Assembly (NCBI GenBank): GCA_025656455.1
Contig: JAHXHS010000002.1
Coordinates: 153,131-217,130 of the forward strand
Source of the DNA: Candidatus Thiodiazotropha sp. (ex Epidulcina cf. delphinae)
GTDB taxonomy: Bacteria > Pseudomonadota > Gammaproteobacteria > Chromatiales > Chromatiaceae
Direction: 5' to 3'
Length of the DNA stretch: 64,000 nt
Each line of letters starts with the position of its first letter. Position 1 is the first letter of the stretch. The position numbers were made by a program, and so were the translations under genes. Of this stretch, positions 41,671-51,140 are shown piece after piece. Below the pieces are notes generated by a model. It ran no database searches and was not told the origin of the DNA. It worked only from the letters and a program-made list of their open reading frames with translations.

Positions 41671-42633
41671 ATGAAGAGACAACAGATAATAGATAAAACT
41701 AAACATATCATGCGGTTTCAGCATAAATCATTGTCCACCGAGCGCACATATACGCACTGGATAAATCGATATATGGACTGGTGCATTGCTAACCCAATTG
41801 GCACGCATGCAGATAAACTGAACAGTTTTCTAACTTACTTGGCTGTCAGGAAAAACGTGTCTGCATCAACCCAAAAAATAGCTTTAAATGCTGTCGTTTT
41901 TCTACACCGATATGTAATAAATATTGATCTTGGCGATATTGGCCAATTCCGGCCAGCCACAAAACCAAAAAAACTCCCTGTAGTGTTATCTGTCGCCGAA
42001 GTGCGGCGGTTGCTGAGCAATCTTGACGGCATATCGTGGCTGATCATCTCTGTGCTTTATGGCTGCGGATTACGCCTGACTGAAGGGCTATCACTAAGAA
42101 TTCAAGATGTCGATTTTGACCGGCACACAATCATGGTGAGAAGCGGAAAAGGCGACAAAGACAGGACAACCATGCTACCGGCCATCCTGATCGAACATCT
42201 CAAGGCCCAAGTATCACTGGTTACAGCCCAACATAAGCGCGATCTTGCTGCAGGCTATGGTGAGGTTTATTTGCCCTATGCAATCGAGAGAAAATATCCG
42301 AATGCTGCCACAAGCGTTGGATGGCAGTACCTGTTCCCCTCCACAAAGGTAGGAGCTTGCCCGCGCACCGGCGTGATGAGACGCCACCACCTGCACCCAA
42401 CAGCGGTAAGTAAAGCGCTCAGACAGGCGGTGAAAAAATCCGGCATCCACAAGCGTGTTGGAGCCCATTCTCTTAGGCATTCATTTGCCACCCATCTACT
42501 GGAATCCGGATCTGACATCCGGACCGTACAGGAGCTACTCGGGCATGCACACGTTAGCACCACACAAATTTATACCCACGTGATGCAGACTGGTGTGGTC
42601 AGCACACGAAGTCCGCTTGAGGTTGTGGCGTAG
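41671..42633 (+). CDS. intI: Integron-type tyrosine integrase (IntI-like)
   Basis: 320 residues. Complete set of catalytic residues: Arg in LYGCGLRLTE, Lys in RSGKGDKDR, His-x-x-Arg in HSLRHSFATHLL, His in LLGHAHVS, nucleophile Tyr in TTQIYTHV. Between the two halves it has the IntI-specific extra segment (YGEVYLPYAIERKYPNAATSVGWQYLFPS) followed by RRHHLHPTAVSKALRQAV, which XerC/XerD and phage integrases lack. An SAM-like N-terminal domain (LSTERTYTHWINRYMDWC) is present. It is a whole gene within the prophage early operon, 204 bp from a second integrase. Upstream lie cassette-like repeats but no clear attI. Confidence 0.88.
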   Translation: MKRQQIIDKTKHIMRFQHKSLSTERTYTHWINRYMDWCIANPIGTHADKLNSFLTYLAVRKNVSASTQKIALNAVVFLHRYVINIDLGDIGQFRPATKPKKLPVVLSVAEVRRLLSNLDGISWLIISVLYGCGLRLTEGLSLRIQDVDFDRHTIMVRSGKGDKDRTTMLPAILIEHLKAQVSLVTAQHKRDLAAGYGEVYLPYAIERKYPNAATSVGWQYLFPSTKVGACPRTGVMRRHHLHPTAVSKALRQAVKKSGIHKRVGAHSLRHSFATHLLESGSDIRTVQELLGHAHVSTTQIYTHVMQTGVVSTRSPLEVVA

Positions 42634-42840
42634 GTGAACAGCAAGATAGTCACATTCGATGATCTAAAAAAAATCCTCAACTATGAGGATCAGCGCCAAA
42701 TCATCGCCTGCCTGACCGAAAACAAAATCCCGTTTCGCAGAGGCAAGCGGGGGCGCCCATGGACAACTGTGGACGCCATCAATGCCGCGATGGGGGTCAC
42801 TCAAATTCAGCAACGTGACGAAAACGGGATATTTTTCTAA
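42634..42840 (+). CDS. DUF4224 excisionase-like protein
   Basis: 68 residues from GTG 42634, directly after the IntI stop. TFDDLKKILNYEDQRQIIACLTENKIPFRRGKRGRPWTTVDAINAAMG is the DUF4224 pattern (short helix-turn-helix next to phage integrases). Probably directs excision as Xis or regulates int. Confidence 0.68.
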   Translation: MNSKIVTFDDLKKILNYEDQRQIIACLTENKIPFRRGKRGRPWTTVDAINAAMGVTQIQQRDENGIFF

Positions 42841-42878
42841 TCGAAAATCTTGAGGTATCCTAAAGAAGGAGGTCACAC

Positions 42879-43931
42879 ATGGCGCCACCAGCAAAACGTA
42901 CCGCAAAACACTTCCCGGCCCACATTGACCAGGAAAAATTGCCCATTGGCGTGACTTACGTGCCAATGGGCAAGGGCCGCTGGATCTACCGCAAAGGCGC
43001 TGGGCGTAAACAGCGCGGCAAGGAGATCAGATTCGGGAGCAGTGCCAGCACCCTGGCTGAGATCTGGCAGTTTGTCGAAAACCTCGAAACCGATAGCGTT
43101 TCAACATTTCGTGGGATCTCACGTAAATTCCAAGATTCCAGCGACTGGCGAACCTTAACGCCGCGCACTCAAAAAGGCTATGAGTACCTGCACCGCACCA
43201 TCTGCGAGACCACGACCAAGACCGGCACCAAGTTAGGCGATATCCCCCTTGATGCTTGGACCCCTGGCGCTGTGCGTCGCTATATCGAAAACAAATCCAG
43301 CACCAGCGCCGCCGCTGCTGACGTCCGATACATCAAACGGGTGTTCAGTTGGGCAATATCCTTTGACTACTATCTAAAATCGAACCCAGCGAAGGGTGTC
43401 ATGCTGAAAAATATGGTATCTCCCAGGACGCACTATGCACAGGACAAGGACTATTGCCTCGCCATAGCTCTCGCGCCGCTCAACGTCGGCCTGGCTGCCC
43501 ACCTGTCATACCTGACCAATAAGCGCCGCACAGACATTTTGAACCTGAGACGCCACCAGATTTCGCCGGCGGGTGTAGAATTCGAGGATTCCAAGACAGG
43601 TAAACTGAGCATAGTCGGTTGGACTGACGAGTTACGCGAGACTATCCATGTGGCAATGGAAATAGCCGGAGACACCCTTCTCCTGTTTCCTCGCTACGGA
43701 TCACCCCACGAGCGCATGACAGACAGCGCGTTTGATACGGCGTGGCAGCGTGTCAGATCATGCGTGAAGCTCGCCGGCGGAGTACCGTTCCAGTTCAAAG
43801 ATATTCGCGCCAAACATGCGAGCGATCTGGAGACAGATGACGAGGCTACAGAACAGCTACTGCACTCCGGCACGCAGGTAACACGCAGACACTACCGCCG
43901 GAGACCTAAAAAAATCGTCAGTTTGAGATGA
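42879..43931 (+). CDS. Prophage tyrosine integrase
   Basis: 350 residues. N-terminal arm-binding part (YVPMGKGRWIYRKGAGRKQRGKEIRFGSS), SAM-like core-binding domain at about 85-170, and catalytic domain with Arg in LTNKRRTDILNL, Lys in EDSKTGKL, FKDIRAKHASD (the R-K-H box), and the terminal Tyr in TRRHYRRRP. It sits 81 bp from attR. It is responsible for integration into tRNA-Lys. Confidence 0.92.
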   Translation: MAPPAKRTAKHFPAHIDQEKLPIGVTYVPMGKGRWIYRKGAGRKQRGKEIRFGSSASTLAEIWQFVENLETDSVSTFRGISRKFQDSSDWRTLTPRTQKGYEYLHRTICETTTKTGTKLGDIPLDAWTPGAVRRYIENKSSTSAAAADVRYIKRVFSWAISFDYYLKSNPAKGVMLKNMVSPRTHYAQDKDYCLAIALAPLNVGLAAHLSYLTNKRRTDILNLRRHQISPAGVEFEDSKTGKLSIVGWTDELRETIHVAMEIAGDTLLLFPRYGSPHERMTDSAFDTAWQRVRSCVKLAGGVPFQFKDIRAKHASDLETDDEATEQLLHSGTQVTRRHYRRRPKKIVSLR

Positions 43932-44012
43932 AAAAGGCCTTACGTTGACAGCCATGTTGACGGCATTTTACAGTTTTGAGCGGTAAAAATTAACGTAAGT
44001 TATTGATTTATA
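43932..44012. promoter_or_regulatory. attP arm region on the right with two arm-type sites
   Basis: GTTGACAG (43944-43951) and GTTGACGG (43956-43963), the same octamer as in the left arm and in the same orientation, between the integrase stop and attR. Confidence 0.65.
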
Positions 44013-44059
44013 TGGTGGGTCGTGCAGGGATCGAACCTGCGACCACCTGATTAAAAGTC
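44013..44059. repeat. attR core
   Basis: Identical to 5354-5400; it forms the 3' part of the intact tRNA-Lys gene, which explains why the tRNA remains functional after integration. Confidence 0.93.
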
Positions 44060-44088
44060 AGATGCTCTACCGACTGAGCTAACGACCC
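44013..44088 (-). tRNA. tRNA-Lys (anticodon TTT)
   Basis: 76 bases with encoded CCA. Acceptor GGGTCGT pairs with ACGACCC, D arm TAGCTCAGTCGGTAGAGC, anticodon arm CTGACTTTTAATCAG (TTT), T arm GGTTCGAACC. The prophage has recreated its 3' part. A promoter is visible upstream. Confidence 0.97.
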
Positions 44089-44105
44089 GAAAATTCGAAC
44101 GCGCA

Positions 44106-44134
44106 ATAGTACCCTAGATTCTCCCTTGAGTGAA
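44106..44134 (-). promoter_or_regulatory. Promoter of tRNA-Lys
   Basis: Minus strand -35 TTCACT (44129-44134), 17-bp spacer, -10 TACTAT (44106-44111) and a GCGCG discriminator typical of stringently controlled stable RNA promoters. Confidence 0.65.
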
Positions 44135-44166
44135 CCCCAATCGCGCTTCAGAAATCACCCTGGTGA

Positions 44167-45207
44167 TTACTCCATCAAATCGATTTCGATACCCTGTTCC
44201 TGCATCTTTTCCGCCTTGGCCTGGACAAACCGCTGGAAATTGGGCTGCTCTCGATAGCCGCCGAAAAGCACATACTCCATGGCGGCATGGATATGGAAGG
44301 TCCTCAGATAGGCTTCCGAACGGAACACCTCCCTGCCCCGGTCATCGAAGAACAGCATGCTGGGCGCGTATTGAATACCCAGCTTTTCAGCCCAATCAGT
44401 GGCCTTGATCCGCTCTCCCGCCGGGCTGATCAGCGCCTCGGCGGACCAGATATCGACCAGCGCCACGTCAAATCCTTGCAGGGTCTTGCGCAGGTCGGGT
44501 TTACTGAATATCTGCTGATGCAGTTCGTCACAGGGCGGACACTGCTTCATCTCCATCAACACCAGCAGGGGTTTGCCCCCCGGACGGCTGGAGCGACGCA
44601 GATCATAAGGCGGCTGGAGATAGCTCGCCTGCCGGTGCAGCTTACCGCTCGCGGCGACCGGCCGTATCTGCGCCAAATAGTCCCTGAATGAGTGTTTTCG
44701 CTCTTCCTTTCCCGAAACATAGTCGAGCGCGGCGCTAAACCGGTGCGGGGCATAATAACCGTTCACTCGTAACACGGTGCGCCCCCGTTCATCAAGAAAG
44801 AGCAGGGTCGGGGTATACATCACCTTGGTTGCGGCGGCGAACGCCTTTTCACTGGTCGCCTCGCCCGACAAGTCGTTGACTTCACGGTCTCCCCAGATAT
44901 TGATGGCGATCACCTGGAAGTCCTGGCGGATCTTATCGACGATCGCCTTGATGGCTAAGTTTTCATTCAACAGCTTGGCGCAATAGGGACAGCCATCCTG
45001 ATGAAAAAAGAGCAACACCCGCTTGCCCGCTTCCGCCGCCTCCCTGACATCCTCCTGAAGATCGAGAAAGGAGTTTTTGAACCATTCGGGTTTGTTATGA
45101 AACCCGGGGTTGACCAGTCCGCTATCCAACCCGGCGGCGGTCTCTTCCGCCAACGTCTCTCCTGCGATAATCGACATCATCACGAGTAGAACGACCACTC
45201 TTAACAT
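44167..45207 (-). CDS. Secreted protein with two thioredoxin domains
   Basis: 346 residues with a signal peptide (LRVVVLLVMMSIIAGETLA). Two thioredoxin-like domains each with a redox pair: GCPYCAKL (residue about 73) and KQCPPCDEL (about 220). Each has the downstream cis-Pro region (YTPTLLFLDERGR and YAPSMLFFDDRGR) and they end with similar helices, so an internal duplication is likely. Similar proteins (SoxW-like) act in periplasmic thiol handling or cytochrome c and Sox maturation in sulfur oxidisers (inference). The gene ends 79 bp from tRNA-Lys. Confidence 0.78.
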   Translation of the reverse strand: MLRVVVLLVMMSIIAGETLAEETAAGLDSGLVNPGFHNKPEWFKNSFLDLQEDVREAAEAGKRVLLFFHQDGCPYCAKLLNENLAIKAIVDKIRQDFQVIAINIWGDREVNDLSGEATSEKAFAAATKVMYTPTLLFLDERGRTVLRVNGYYAPHRFSAALDYVSGKEERKHSFRDYLAQIRPVAASGKLHRQASYLQPPYDLRRSSRPGGKPLLVLMEMKQCPPCDELHQQIFSKPDLRKTLQGFDVALVDIWSAEALISPAGERIKATDWAEKLGIQYAPSMLFFDDRGREVFRSEAYLRTFHIHAAMEYVLFGGYREQPNFQRFVQAKAEKMQEQGIEIDLME

Positions 45208-45628
45208 GACATTTATCTCATTCAGTTGTTTAGCGCCTATCCGTAAATGCTGAATAAAATATTACGCAAATGACGCAATCCCCCGTAGCAGCCCTTGTGA
45301 TCAACCTGGCAACCATTGACTGCGGGCCGCGCCGCGCCCCAAGGGCACTTCCTGCGGGACGACTTGAGTCATTTGTGGGCCTCTGAAAACGTCAAACAGT
45401 ATTAGGAACTAGGATAGCAGTGTTTTTTGTTAGCGATCGCGTACAGCCCGGCAGCCACAGAGGGAGAATCCCCTGAAGATTGGCTCGATCGAGCTTGGGT
45501 GAAGCGACATTTTTTTGTCCTTGCTGGGTTAGCCCTGGCATGAAAATGCCGATCACGAACGCCATATTTTTGGCGCGCAAAGGATTTTGCATACCTATCT
45601 AATTGTTTTCATTGAATTTTAGTGGAAA
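45208..45628. other. Intergenic region without convincing genes
   Basis: 421 bases between divergent genes. A 66-codon frame on the minus strand (45392-45592) lacks a ribosome binding site. GC-rich stretch near 45315-45360. No RNA gene recognised. Confidence 0.45.
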
Positions 45629-45644
45629 TGGCACACAAATAGCA
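45629..45644 (+). promoter_or_regulatory. Possible sigma-54 promoter of the diguanylate cyclase
   Basis: TGGCACACAAATAGCA: full TGGCAC at -24, GG (45630-45631) and GC (45642-45643) exactly 10 bases apart, -12 element TAGCA instead of TTGCA. It lies 39 bp before the ATG at 45683. Confidence 0.45.
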
Positions 45645-45682
45645 TGGACTCAGGCAAGAATGTGATTGAGTGAGTCTTAACC

Positions 45683-46600
45683 ATGACCGGCACCTACAGC
45701 ATACAACAGGACCTCCCGACGCCTGCGCCCAGGCAGGCGCCTAGCCAGTTGGCACATGCCGTAAGCGACGATGGCACCCTTGGCCTGATCATGGAATTGA
45801 GCGGCAAACTCCAGACCACGCTGGAGCTGGAGACACTGATCGAACTGTTCGCACAGGTGATGCACAGCCAGTTCCACTACGACAGTCTCAACTATTGCTC
45901 CAGTGACGCTGAATCGGACATCAGTTATGGAAAGAGGCGCGCCAGAAACAGACTCGACTACGACCTGAAAGTACTGGATAGCGACCTGGGCGTCATCTCC
46001 ATCACCCGTGGCAGACGATTCTCGGAGAGCGAAATCAGCCAGATCGAGAACCTGCTTGCCGCCCTGCTCTATCCCCTGCGCAACGCACTGCTCTATCAAA
46101 CGGCCATTCAGAGCGCATTCCTGGACTCCCTGACCGGGGTGAAGAACCGCACCGCCTTCGATGCCAACTTCAGCCGTGAGATCGAGTTCAACCGTCGCAA
46201 ACAGACCGATCTCTCCCTGATCGTCATGGATATCGATTTCTTCAAGCGGATCAATGACCAATACGGCCACGCCGTTGGGGACCAGGTGTTGGAAGCGGTG
46301 GCAAACACAGTGGAGCAGACCATACGCAGCAGTGACGCCCTCTACCGCTATGGCGGTGAAGAGTTCGTGGTAGTGCTCAACGGTACCGACATGGATGGCG
46401 CCAAGCTGTTGGCCGAGCGCATTCGTGAAAATATCGAAAAACTGCGTATCAAATCACTCAAGGATATCGCTATCACCCTGAGCCTAGGTGTGACCGTCTT
46501 GCGCGAGGATGACACGGCCCAAACGCTTTTCGAACGGGCGGACGCCGCACTCTATTCAGCCAAGACAAATGGGCGGAATCAGGTGGTTTCCGATGAATAG
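45683..46600 (+). CDS. Diguanylate cyclase (GGDEF)
   Basis: 305 residues. N-terminal sensory part of about 130 residues, GAF-like by appearance (LIELFAQVMHSQFHYDSLNYCSS). GGDEF domain from DSLTGVKNRTAFD; active-site loop RYGGEEF with an intact inhibitory I-site RSSD five residues before it. DFFKRINDQYGHAVGDQVL is well conserved. No membrane segments, so cytoplasmic. It makes cyclic di-GMP. Confidence 0.93.
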   Translation: MTGTYSIQQDLPTPAPRQAPSQLAHAVSDDGTLGLIMELSGKLQTTLELETLIELFAQVMHSQFHYDSLNYCSSDAESDISYGKRRARNRLDYDLKVLDSDLGVISITRGRRFSESEISQIENLLAALLYPLRNALLYQTAIQSAFLDSLTGVKNRTAFDANFSREIEFNRRKQTDLSLIVMDIDFFKRINDQYGHAVGDQVLEAVANTVEQTIRSSDALYRYGGEEFVVVLNGTDMDGAKLLAERIRENIEKLRIKSLKDIAITLSLGVTVLREDDTAQTLFERADAALYSAKTNGRNQVVSDE

Positions 46601-46613
46601 TCTCACCATGCCA

Positions 46614-47273
46614 TCATTGACGGCGGATAACCCCTGACTGGAGACAGTGCCGATCAAGGACACACGCCTCACACAGCGCCCGAGGCCGGCAGACCGATTT
46701 CCCATGCACCACGATCAAGGCGTGATACTCATTGAAGAGCGGGACATCCGCCCCCAATGCCTTCTCGAATCCCTGTCTCAGCTGTTCATAACCGATGTCT
46801 GGATCGATAATCCCTACGCGGCTGAACAGACGCCTGGTATAGGCATCGACCACGAATACCGGCCGATTGAAGGCATACAGCAGGATATCGTCGGCGGTCT
46901 CCGGCCCAATCCCGTGGACCGAGAGCAGGCGACTGCGTAACGGCTCGCTATCCAGCCGCTCCAGCCCTGGATGCCGTTGGAGAAATCGGCACAGGCTGTG
47001 CAGACGTTTCGCCTTGACATTGAAATATCCGGCAGGATGAATGGCCTCGGCCAGGGCCTGCCGCGGCATCAACAGCATCGAATCGCGTTCGAGCATGCCG
47101 GCCGCCTTCAGATTGGCGATGGCCTTTTCCACATTGCTCCAGGCGGTGTTCTGGGTCAGCACCGCCCCGACCATCACTTCGAAAGGCGTCTCGGCCGGCC
47201 ACCAGTGCTGCCGACCATAGCGATCAAGCAACCGATGGTAGATCCCAAGCAAGCGTTTGCCATGCAGTCTCAC
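46614..47273 (-). CDS. Endonuclease III-like DNA glycosylase
   Basis: 219 residues. HhH-GPD core: [15 protein letters not shown] helix-hairpin-helix, catalytic Asp in [16 protein letters not shown], and a C-terminal iron-sulfur cluster C-x5-C-x2-C-x5-C ([16 protein letters not shown]). The helix-hairpin-helix has Glu-Thr where Nth proteins have the catalytic Lys, so the enzyme may be a monofunctional glycosylase (MagIII/HP0602-like subgroup). Starts with GTG overlapping the rluB stop (GTGA). Confidence 0.85.
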   Translation of the reverse strand: MRLHGKRLLGIYHRLLDRYGRQHWWPAETPFEVMVGAVLTQNTAWSNVEKAIANLKAAGMLERDSMLLMPRQALAEAIHPAGYFNVKAKRLHSLCRFLQRHPGLERLDSEPLRSRLLSVHGIGPETADDILLYAFNRPVFVVDAYTRRLFSRVGIIDPDIGYEQLRQGFEKALGADVPLFNEYHALIVVHGKSVCRPRALCEACVLDRHCLQSGVIRRQ

Positions 47274-48229
47274 CTGGAACGCTTGCCTCCAGGGCGCTTG
47301 GCCTTCCTGGGACTCGGAGGGGCTTTTACCGATGGTTTGCGAGTGCGTTCCGCTTGTCCACGCTTTGTCCGGGCATCCCGCTGACGGCTAGTTTTGGCCT
47401 CAGCGCTGACCTGCTTTTTCCGGCCACTGCCCTGCTGTCTGCCGCGATGCCCCCCTTGGGGTCGCTTGGCAGGCTTCAAGCCCGAGCTCGTCAGCAGTTC
47501 ATTGATCTCATTTTCACTGAGATAGCGCCAACGCCCTACCTTTAGCACGCTATCCAGGATCACACTTCCGTAACGCACCCGTTTGAGCCGGCTGACCCTG
47601 GCGTCGACCGCTTCCCACATGCGTCGGACTTCCCGCTGGCGCCCCTCCATGATGACCACGTGATACCAACGATTGATGCCATTGCCTCCCGACTCCACGA
47701 TCTCCTCAAAACGAGCCGGACCGTCTTCGAGTTCGACACCGTGGGTGAGTTGCTTGAGCTGCGCTTCACTCACCTCGCCCATCACTCGCACCGCATATTC
47801 GCGCTCCACTTGACGCGTCGGGTGCATCAGCCGGTTAGCCAGCTCTCCGTCGGTGGTCAATAGCAGGAGTCCGGAGGAGTTGATGTCCAGGCGGCCGACG
47901 GGAATCCAGCGTCCGTGTTTAAGCTTCGGCATGCGATCGAAGACGGTGCGGCGTCCTTCAGGATCCTTGCGAGTCACCAGCTCCCCTTCCGGCTTGTTGT
48001 AGACCAGCACTTCCCGCTCCGGTGCTTCGAGCAGGCGCTTGGCCACCGGCCGGCCATCCACACGGATCGCATCGCTTGGCATAACCCGCTGTCCCAGCTT
48101 GGCCGGTTCACCGTTGACCTCCACACGACCCTCGGCAATCCAACCCTCGATCTGGCGACGGGACCCCATGCCCGCATTGGCCAGGACCTTCTGCAGGCGT
48201 TCCCCGGCGGCCGATCTATTCTGACTCAT
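47270..48229 (-). CDS. rluB: 23S rRNA pseudouridine synthase RluB
   Basis: 319 residues: S4 domain ([22 protein letters not shown]), then the RsuA/RluB catalytic domain with [36 protein letters not shown] (catalytic Asp in GRLD). The basic, low-complexity C-terminal tail ([23 protein letters not shown]) is typical for RluB. Located next to scpB as in many gammaproteobacteria. It modifies U2605 of 23S rRNA by homology. Confidence 0.92.
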   Translation of the reverse strand: MSQNRSAAGERLQKVLANAGMGSRRQIEGWIAEGRVEVNGEPAKLGQRVMPSDAIRVDGRPVAKRLLEAPEREVLVYNKPEGELVTRKDPEGRRTVFDRMPKLKHGRWIPVGRLDINSSGLLLLTTDGELANRLMHPTRQVEREYAVRVMGEVSEAQLKQLTHGVELEDGPARFEEIVESGGNGINRWYHVVIMEGRQREVRRMWEAVDARVSRLKRVRYGSVILDSVLKVGRWRYLSENEINELLTSSGLKPAKRPQGGHRGRQQGSGRKKQVSAEAKTSRQRDARTKRGQAERTRKPSVKAPPSPRKAKRPGGKRSR

Positions 48230-49034
48230 GCGATTCAGGTCTGAGCGAGATTTCAGTTTCCGAATCAGCGCCCGTTATCCCGGCATCCACGATTTCATCT
48301 GGCGGGATGTCGACTTCCGATGCCTCCTGGCCTGGCTGATCGTCGAGGGGGACTGTCTCTTCATCCAAACTCCCGTCGAACGCATCCGCCAGCGCGTCCG
48401 CCTCATCCAGGGCGGTTCGATCGCCACTCTCCCCTTCCTCAGCAGAGCCACTCGCTTCGACGACCTTATCCGGATCGACCAGCTCCAACTCCCGGTTGAT
48501 GGAGTCGAGATCACGGATCTCCGCCAAGGTAGGCAACTCGTTCAACCCTCTGAGGTTGAAGTAGTCCAGAAACTCCTTGGTGGTAGCGTACAGCGCCGGT
48601 TTTCCGGGAACGTCCCGGTGACCCACCACCCTGACCCACTCCCTTTCGGACAGGGTCTTGACGATGTTGGTGCTGACCGATACGCCGCGGATCTCCTCGA
48701 TCTCGCCGCGGGTGATCGGCTGCCGGTAGGCGATCAGCGCCAGGGTCTCCAACAGGGCCCGTGAGTATTTCGGCGGCCGCTCCGCCCAAAGCTTGGATAC
48801 CCAGGGGGCGAATTCGGCGCACACCTGGATGCGAAAGCCGCTGCCCACTTCGGTGACCTCGATACCCCGGCCCTGATACGCCTCGCCGAGGGCCGCCAAT
48901 ACCTCTCGGAGCTGCTTCTTTTCCGGTTGCTCCCGCACCTCGAACAGGGCCTGAAGTTGATCCAGGTTGAGGGGCCTGCCGGCCGCCAACAAAGCGGCTT
49001 CGACAATCTGCTTGAGTCTATCTTGGTCTGACAT
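48216..49034 (-). CDS. scpB: Segregation and condensation protein ScpB
   Basis: 272 residues from ATG 49034, immediately after the scpA stop (TGATATG); an ATG at 49058 would overlap scpA. Two winged-helix domains ([65 protein letters not shown]). The C-terminal ~90 residues are an acidic low-complexity extension beyond the usual family length. Binds ScpA in the SMC/MukB-like complex. Confidence 0.94.
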   Translation of the reverse strand: MSDQDRLKQIVEAALLAAGRPLNLDQLQALFEVREQPEKKQLREVLAALGEAYQGRGIEVTEVGSGFRIQVCAEFAPWVSKLWAERPPKYSRALLETLALIAYRQPITRGEIEEIRGVSVSTNIVKTLSEREWVRVVGHRDVPGKPALYATTKEFLDYFNLRGLNELPTLAEIRDLDSINRELELVDPDKVVEASGSAEEGESGDRTALDEADALADAFDGSLDEETVPLDDQPGQEASEVDIPPDEIVDAGITGADSETEISLRPESHESE

Positions 49035-49035
49035 A

Positions 49036-49854
49036 TCAGGATGATTTCGCTTTGACATGGATGGGCGCGAAGTCTTCCGCCTGGACCAGTTCCAGCAGCG
49101 CCCCTTTGAGCAATTCCAGGACAGCCAGAAAGGTCACCACCACACCCAGGCGGCCTTCGCTGATAACGAACAGGTCAGTGAAGCTGACAAACGCCTCGGC
49201 ATTGGCCCGTTGCAGAACATAGGACATCTTCTCACGCACCGAAAGGGCCTCTCTCTCCACGCGATGGCTGGTGAACATATCGGCGCGGTGCAGGACATCC
49301 TGCAACGCCAGCAGGATCTCGCGCAACGCCACATCGGGCTCCCTCGCCTCGACATGGCGATCCACCAGTTCGGCGTGACCTTGAAAGGTGTCGCGGGTCA
49401 TATGTTGCAAACCGTCCAGATCCTCAGCCGCCTGCTTATAGCGCTCATACTCCTGCAACCGCCGGATCAGCTCCGCGCGGGGATCGTCTCCTTCCTCCTC
49501 CTCGCTAACCGGCCTGGGCAGCAGCATGCGGGACTTGATCTCCGCCAGCATCGCCGCCATTACCAGATATTCGGCGGCCAGCTCCAGACGCAGCTCGTTC
49601 ATCATCTCGATATAGTGGACGTACTGGTCGGTGATCTCAGCAATGGGGATATCGAGGATATCCAGATTCTGCCGCCTGATGAGATAGAGGAGAAGATCGA
49701 GCGGCCCCTCGAAGGCGTCGAGAAAGACCTCCAGGGCGTCGGGCGGAATATAGAGATCGGTGGGCGGTGTGGCCAGGGGTTCGCCCAGCACCACGGCAAA
49801 GGGCATCTCCTCCTGCTCTGGATGATAGTGCGGATGGCCCTCAGTTTGATCCAT
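49036..49854 (-). CDS. scpA: Segregation and condensation protein ScpA
   Basis: 272 residues. Kleisin signature FEGPLDLLLYLIRRQNLDILDIPIAEITDQYVHYI, then LAAEYLVMAAMLAEIKSRMLLP, and a C-terminal winged helix (FVSFTDLFVISEGRLGVVVTFLAVLELLK). Bridges the SMC heads in chromosome organisation. Operon with scpB. Confidence 0.95.
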   Translation of the reverse strand: MDQTEGHPHYHPEQEEMPFAVVLGEPLATPPTDLYIPPDALEVFLDAFEGPLDLLLYLIRRQNLDILDIPIAEITDQYVHYIEMMNELRLELAAEYLVMAAMLAEIKSRMLLPRPVSEEEEGDDPRAELIRRLQEYERYKQAAEDLDGLQHMTRDTFQGHAELVDRHVEAREPDVALREILLALQDVLHRADMFTSHRVEREALSVREKMSYVLQRANAEAFVSFTDLFVISEGRLGVVVTFLAVLELLKGALLELVQAEDFAPIHVKAKSS

Positions 49855-49917
49855 GGCGGCCTCGAAATTTCGTCAGCAAAAAGTCAGCCGTCGAACGCGT
49901 GACTAAAAACTCAAAAC

Positions 49918-51138
49918 TCATAACTCATAACTCCGCAAAGACATCGCCTGGCGAACCTCCTGCATCGTCTCCCGGGCAACGATCCTGGCCTTTTCCGAAC
50001 CCTCCTTGACAATCCGCCGCACCAGCTCCGGCTGCGCCTCGAACTCGGCAGCCCGTTGTTGCATGGGTTTAAGCTCGCCCAGCACCGATTCGATGATCGG
50101 CCCCTTGCAGTCGAGACAGCCGATACCGGCAGAGCGGCACCCCTCCTTCACCCAGTCCTTTACGGCAGCGTCCGAATAGACCTGATGGAACTGCCAGACC
50201 GGGCACTTCTCCGGCTCCCCCGGATCGGTGCGCCTGACCCGGTTGGGATCGGTGGGCATGCGCTTGAGCCGGTTCTCTACATCCACCGGGTCCGCCCGCA
50301 GGGCAATGGTGTTTTGATAGGATTTTGACATCTTCTGGCCATCCAGCCCAGGCATCTTGGAGGCCTTGGTCAACAGCGGCTGCGGTTCCGTGAGAATCAG
50401 CCGCCCGCTTCCCTCCAGATAGCCGAGCAGGCGCTCACGCTCCGCCACGCTGATGTTCTGCTGCGACGCCAGCAACTCCCTGCCTGTCTCCAGGGCCTGG
50501 TTATCCCCCTGTTCCTGGTAGGCGCGCTGCAGTTGATTGAACTGCTTGGCCGCCTTCTTGCCCATTTTCTTGCGCGCACGCTCGGCCTGCTCCTCGAAAT
50601 CGGGCTCGCGGCCATAGATATGGTTGAAACGGCGCGCCACTTCACGGGTCAGCTCCACATGGGCCACCTGATCCTCCCCCACCGGCACCTGCGCGGCGCG
50701 GTAGATCAGGATATCCGCGGACTGCAGCAGCGGATAACCGAGGAAGCCGTAGGTGGCGAGATCCTTCTCCTTGAGCCTCTCCTGCTGATCCTTGTAGCTT
50801 GGCACCCGCTCCAGCCAGCCCAGGGGAGTGATCATCGACAGCAACAGGTGCAACTCGGCATGTTCCGGCACCAGTGACTGGATGAACAGGGTCGCCGAGT
50901 CACTGTCGACACCGGCCGCCAACCAGTCGATCACCATCTCCCAGATACTCGCCGGGATCAGGCTCGGATCGTCATAGTGGGTGGTAAGGGCATGCCAATC
51001 CGCCACGAAAAAGAAGCACTCGTGCTGATCCTGCAGCGCCACCCAGTTTTTCAACACGCCGTGATAGTGGCCGAGATGCAACCGGCCCGTGGGACGCATG
51101 CCGGAGAGGACTCGGGATGAACTGTGTGACGGGTTCAA
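49918..51138 (-). CDS. trpS: Tryptophanyl-tRNA synthetase
   Basis: 406 residues. Class I signatures: HLGHYHG (HIGH) and GQKMSKSYQN (KMSKS). The start is TTG 51138 with AAGGAG upstream. It is longer than E. coli TrpS (334 residues) because of an insertion of about 70 residues (EEQAERARKKMGKKAAKQFNQLQRAYQEQGDNQAL) found in a subset of gammaproteobacteria. Adds Trp to tRNA. Confidence 0.95.
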   Translation of the reverse strand: MNPSHSSSRVLSGMRPTGRLHLGHYHGVLKNWVALQDQHECFFFVADWHALTTHYDDPSLIPASIWEMVIDWLAAGVDSDSATLFIQSLVPEHAELHLLLSMITPLGWLERVPSYKDQQERLKEKDLATYGFLGYPLLQSADILIYRAAQVPVGEDQVAHVELTREVARRFNHIYGREPDFEEQAERARKKMGKKAAKQFNQLQRAYQEQGDNQALETGRELLASQQNISVAERERLLGYLEGSGRLILTEPQPLLTKASKMPGLDGQKMSKSYQNTIALRADPVDVENRLKRMPTDPNRVRRTDPGEPEKCPVWQFHQVYSDAAVKDWVKEGCRSAGIGCLDCKGPIIESVLGELKPMQQRAAEFEAQPELVRRIVKEGSEKARIVARETMQEVRQAMSLRSYEL

Positions 51139-51140
51139 GA

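Larger units (their letters stand above)
5354..44059. mobile_element. Complete temperate siphophage prophage in tRNA-Lys
   Basis: Bounded by a perfect 47-bp direct repeat (5354-5400 and 44013-44059) equal to the 3' part of tRNA-Lys. The integrase is next to attR. Inside are recognisable repressor, replication, packaging (P27-type terminase small subunit, large subunit, HK97-type portal/protease/capsid), neck, tail (tape measure 1031 residues, no sheath gene, hence a long non-contractile tail), lysis and integration modules. No frameshifted essential gene was seen, so it may be inducible. Genes run leftwards (early and late) and rightwards (second early operon and integrase) from the immunity region near 33.8-36.0 kb. 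Confidence 0.93.

Noticed and set aside
45392..45592. 66-codon frame in the intergenic region before the diguanylate cyclase
   Set aside because: No ribosome binding site, no recognised motif and base composition unlike nearby genes.
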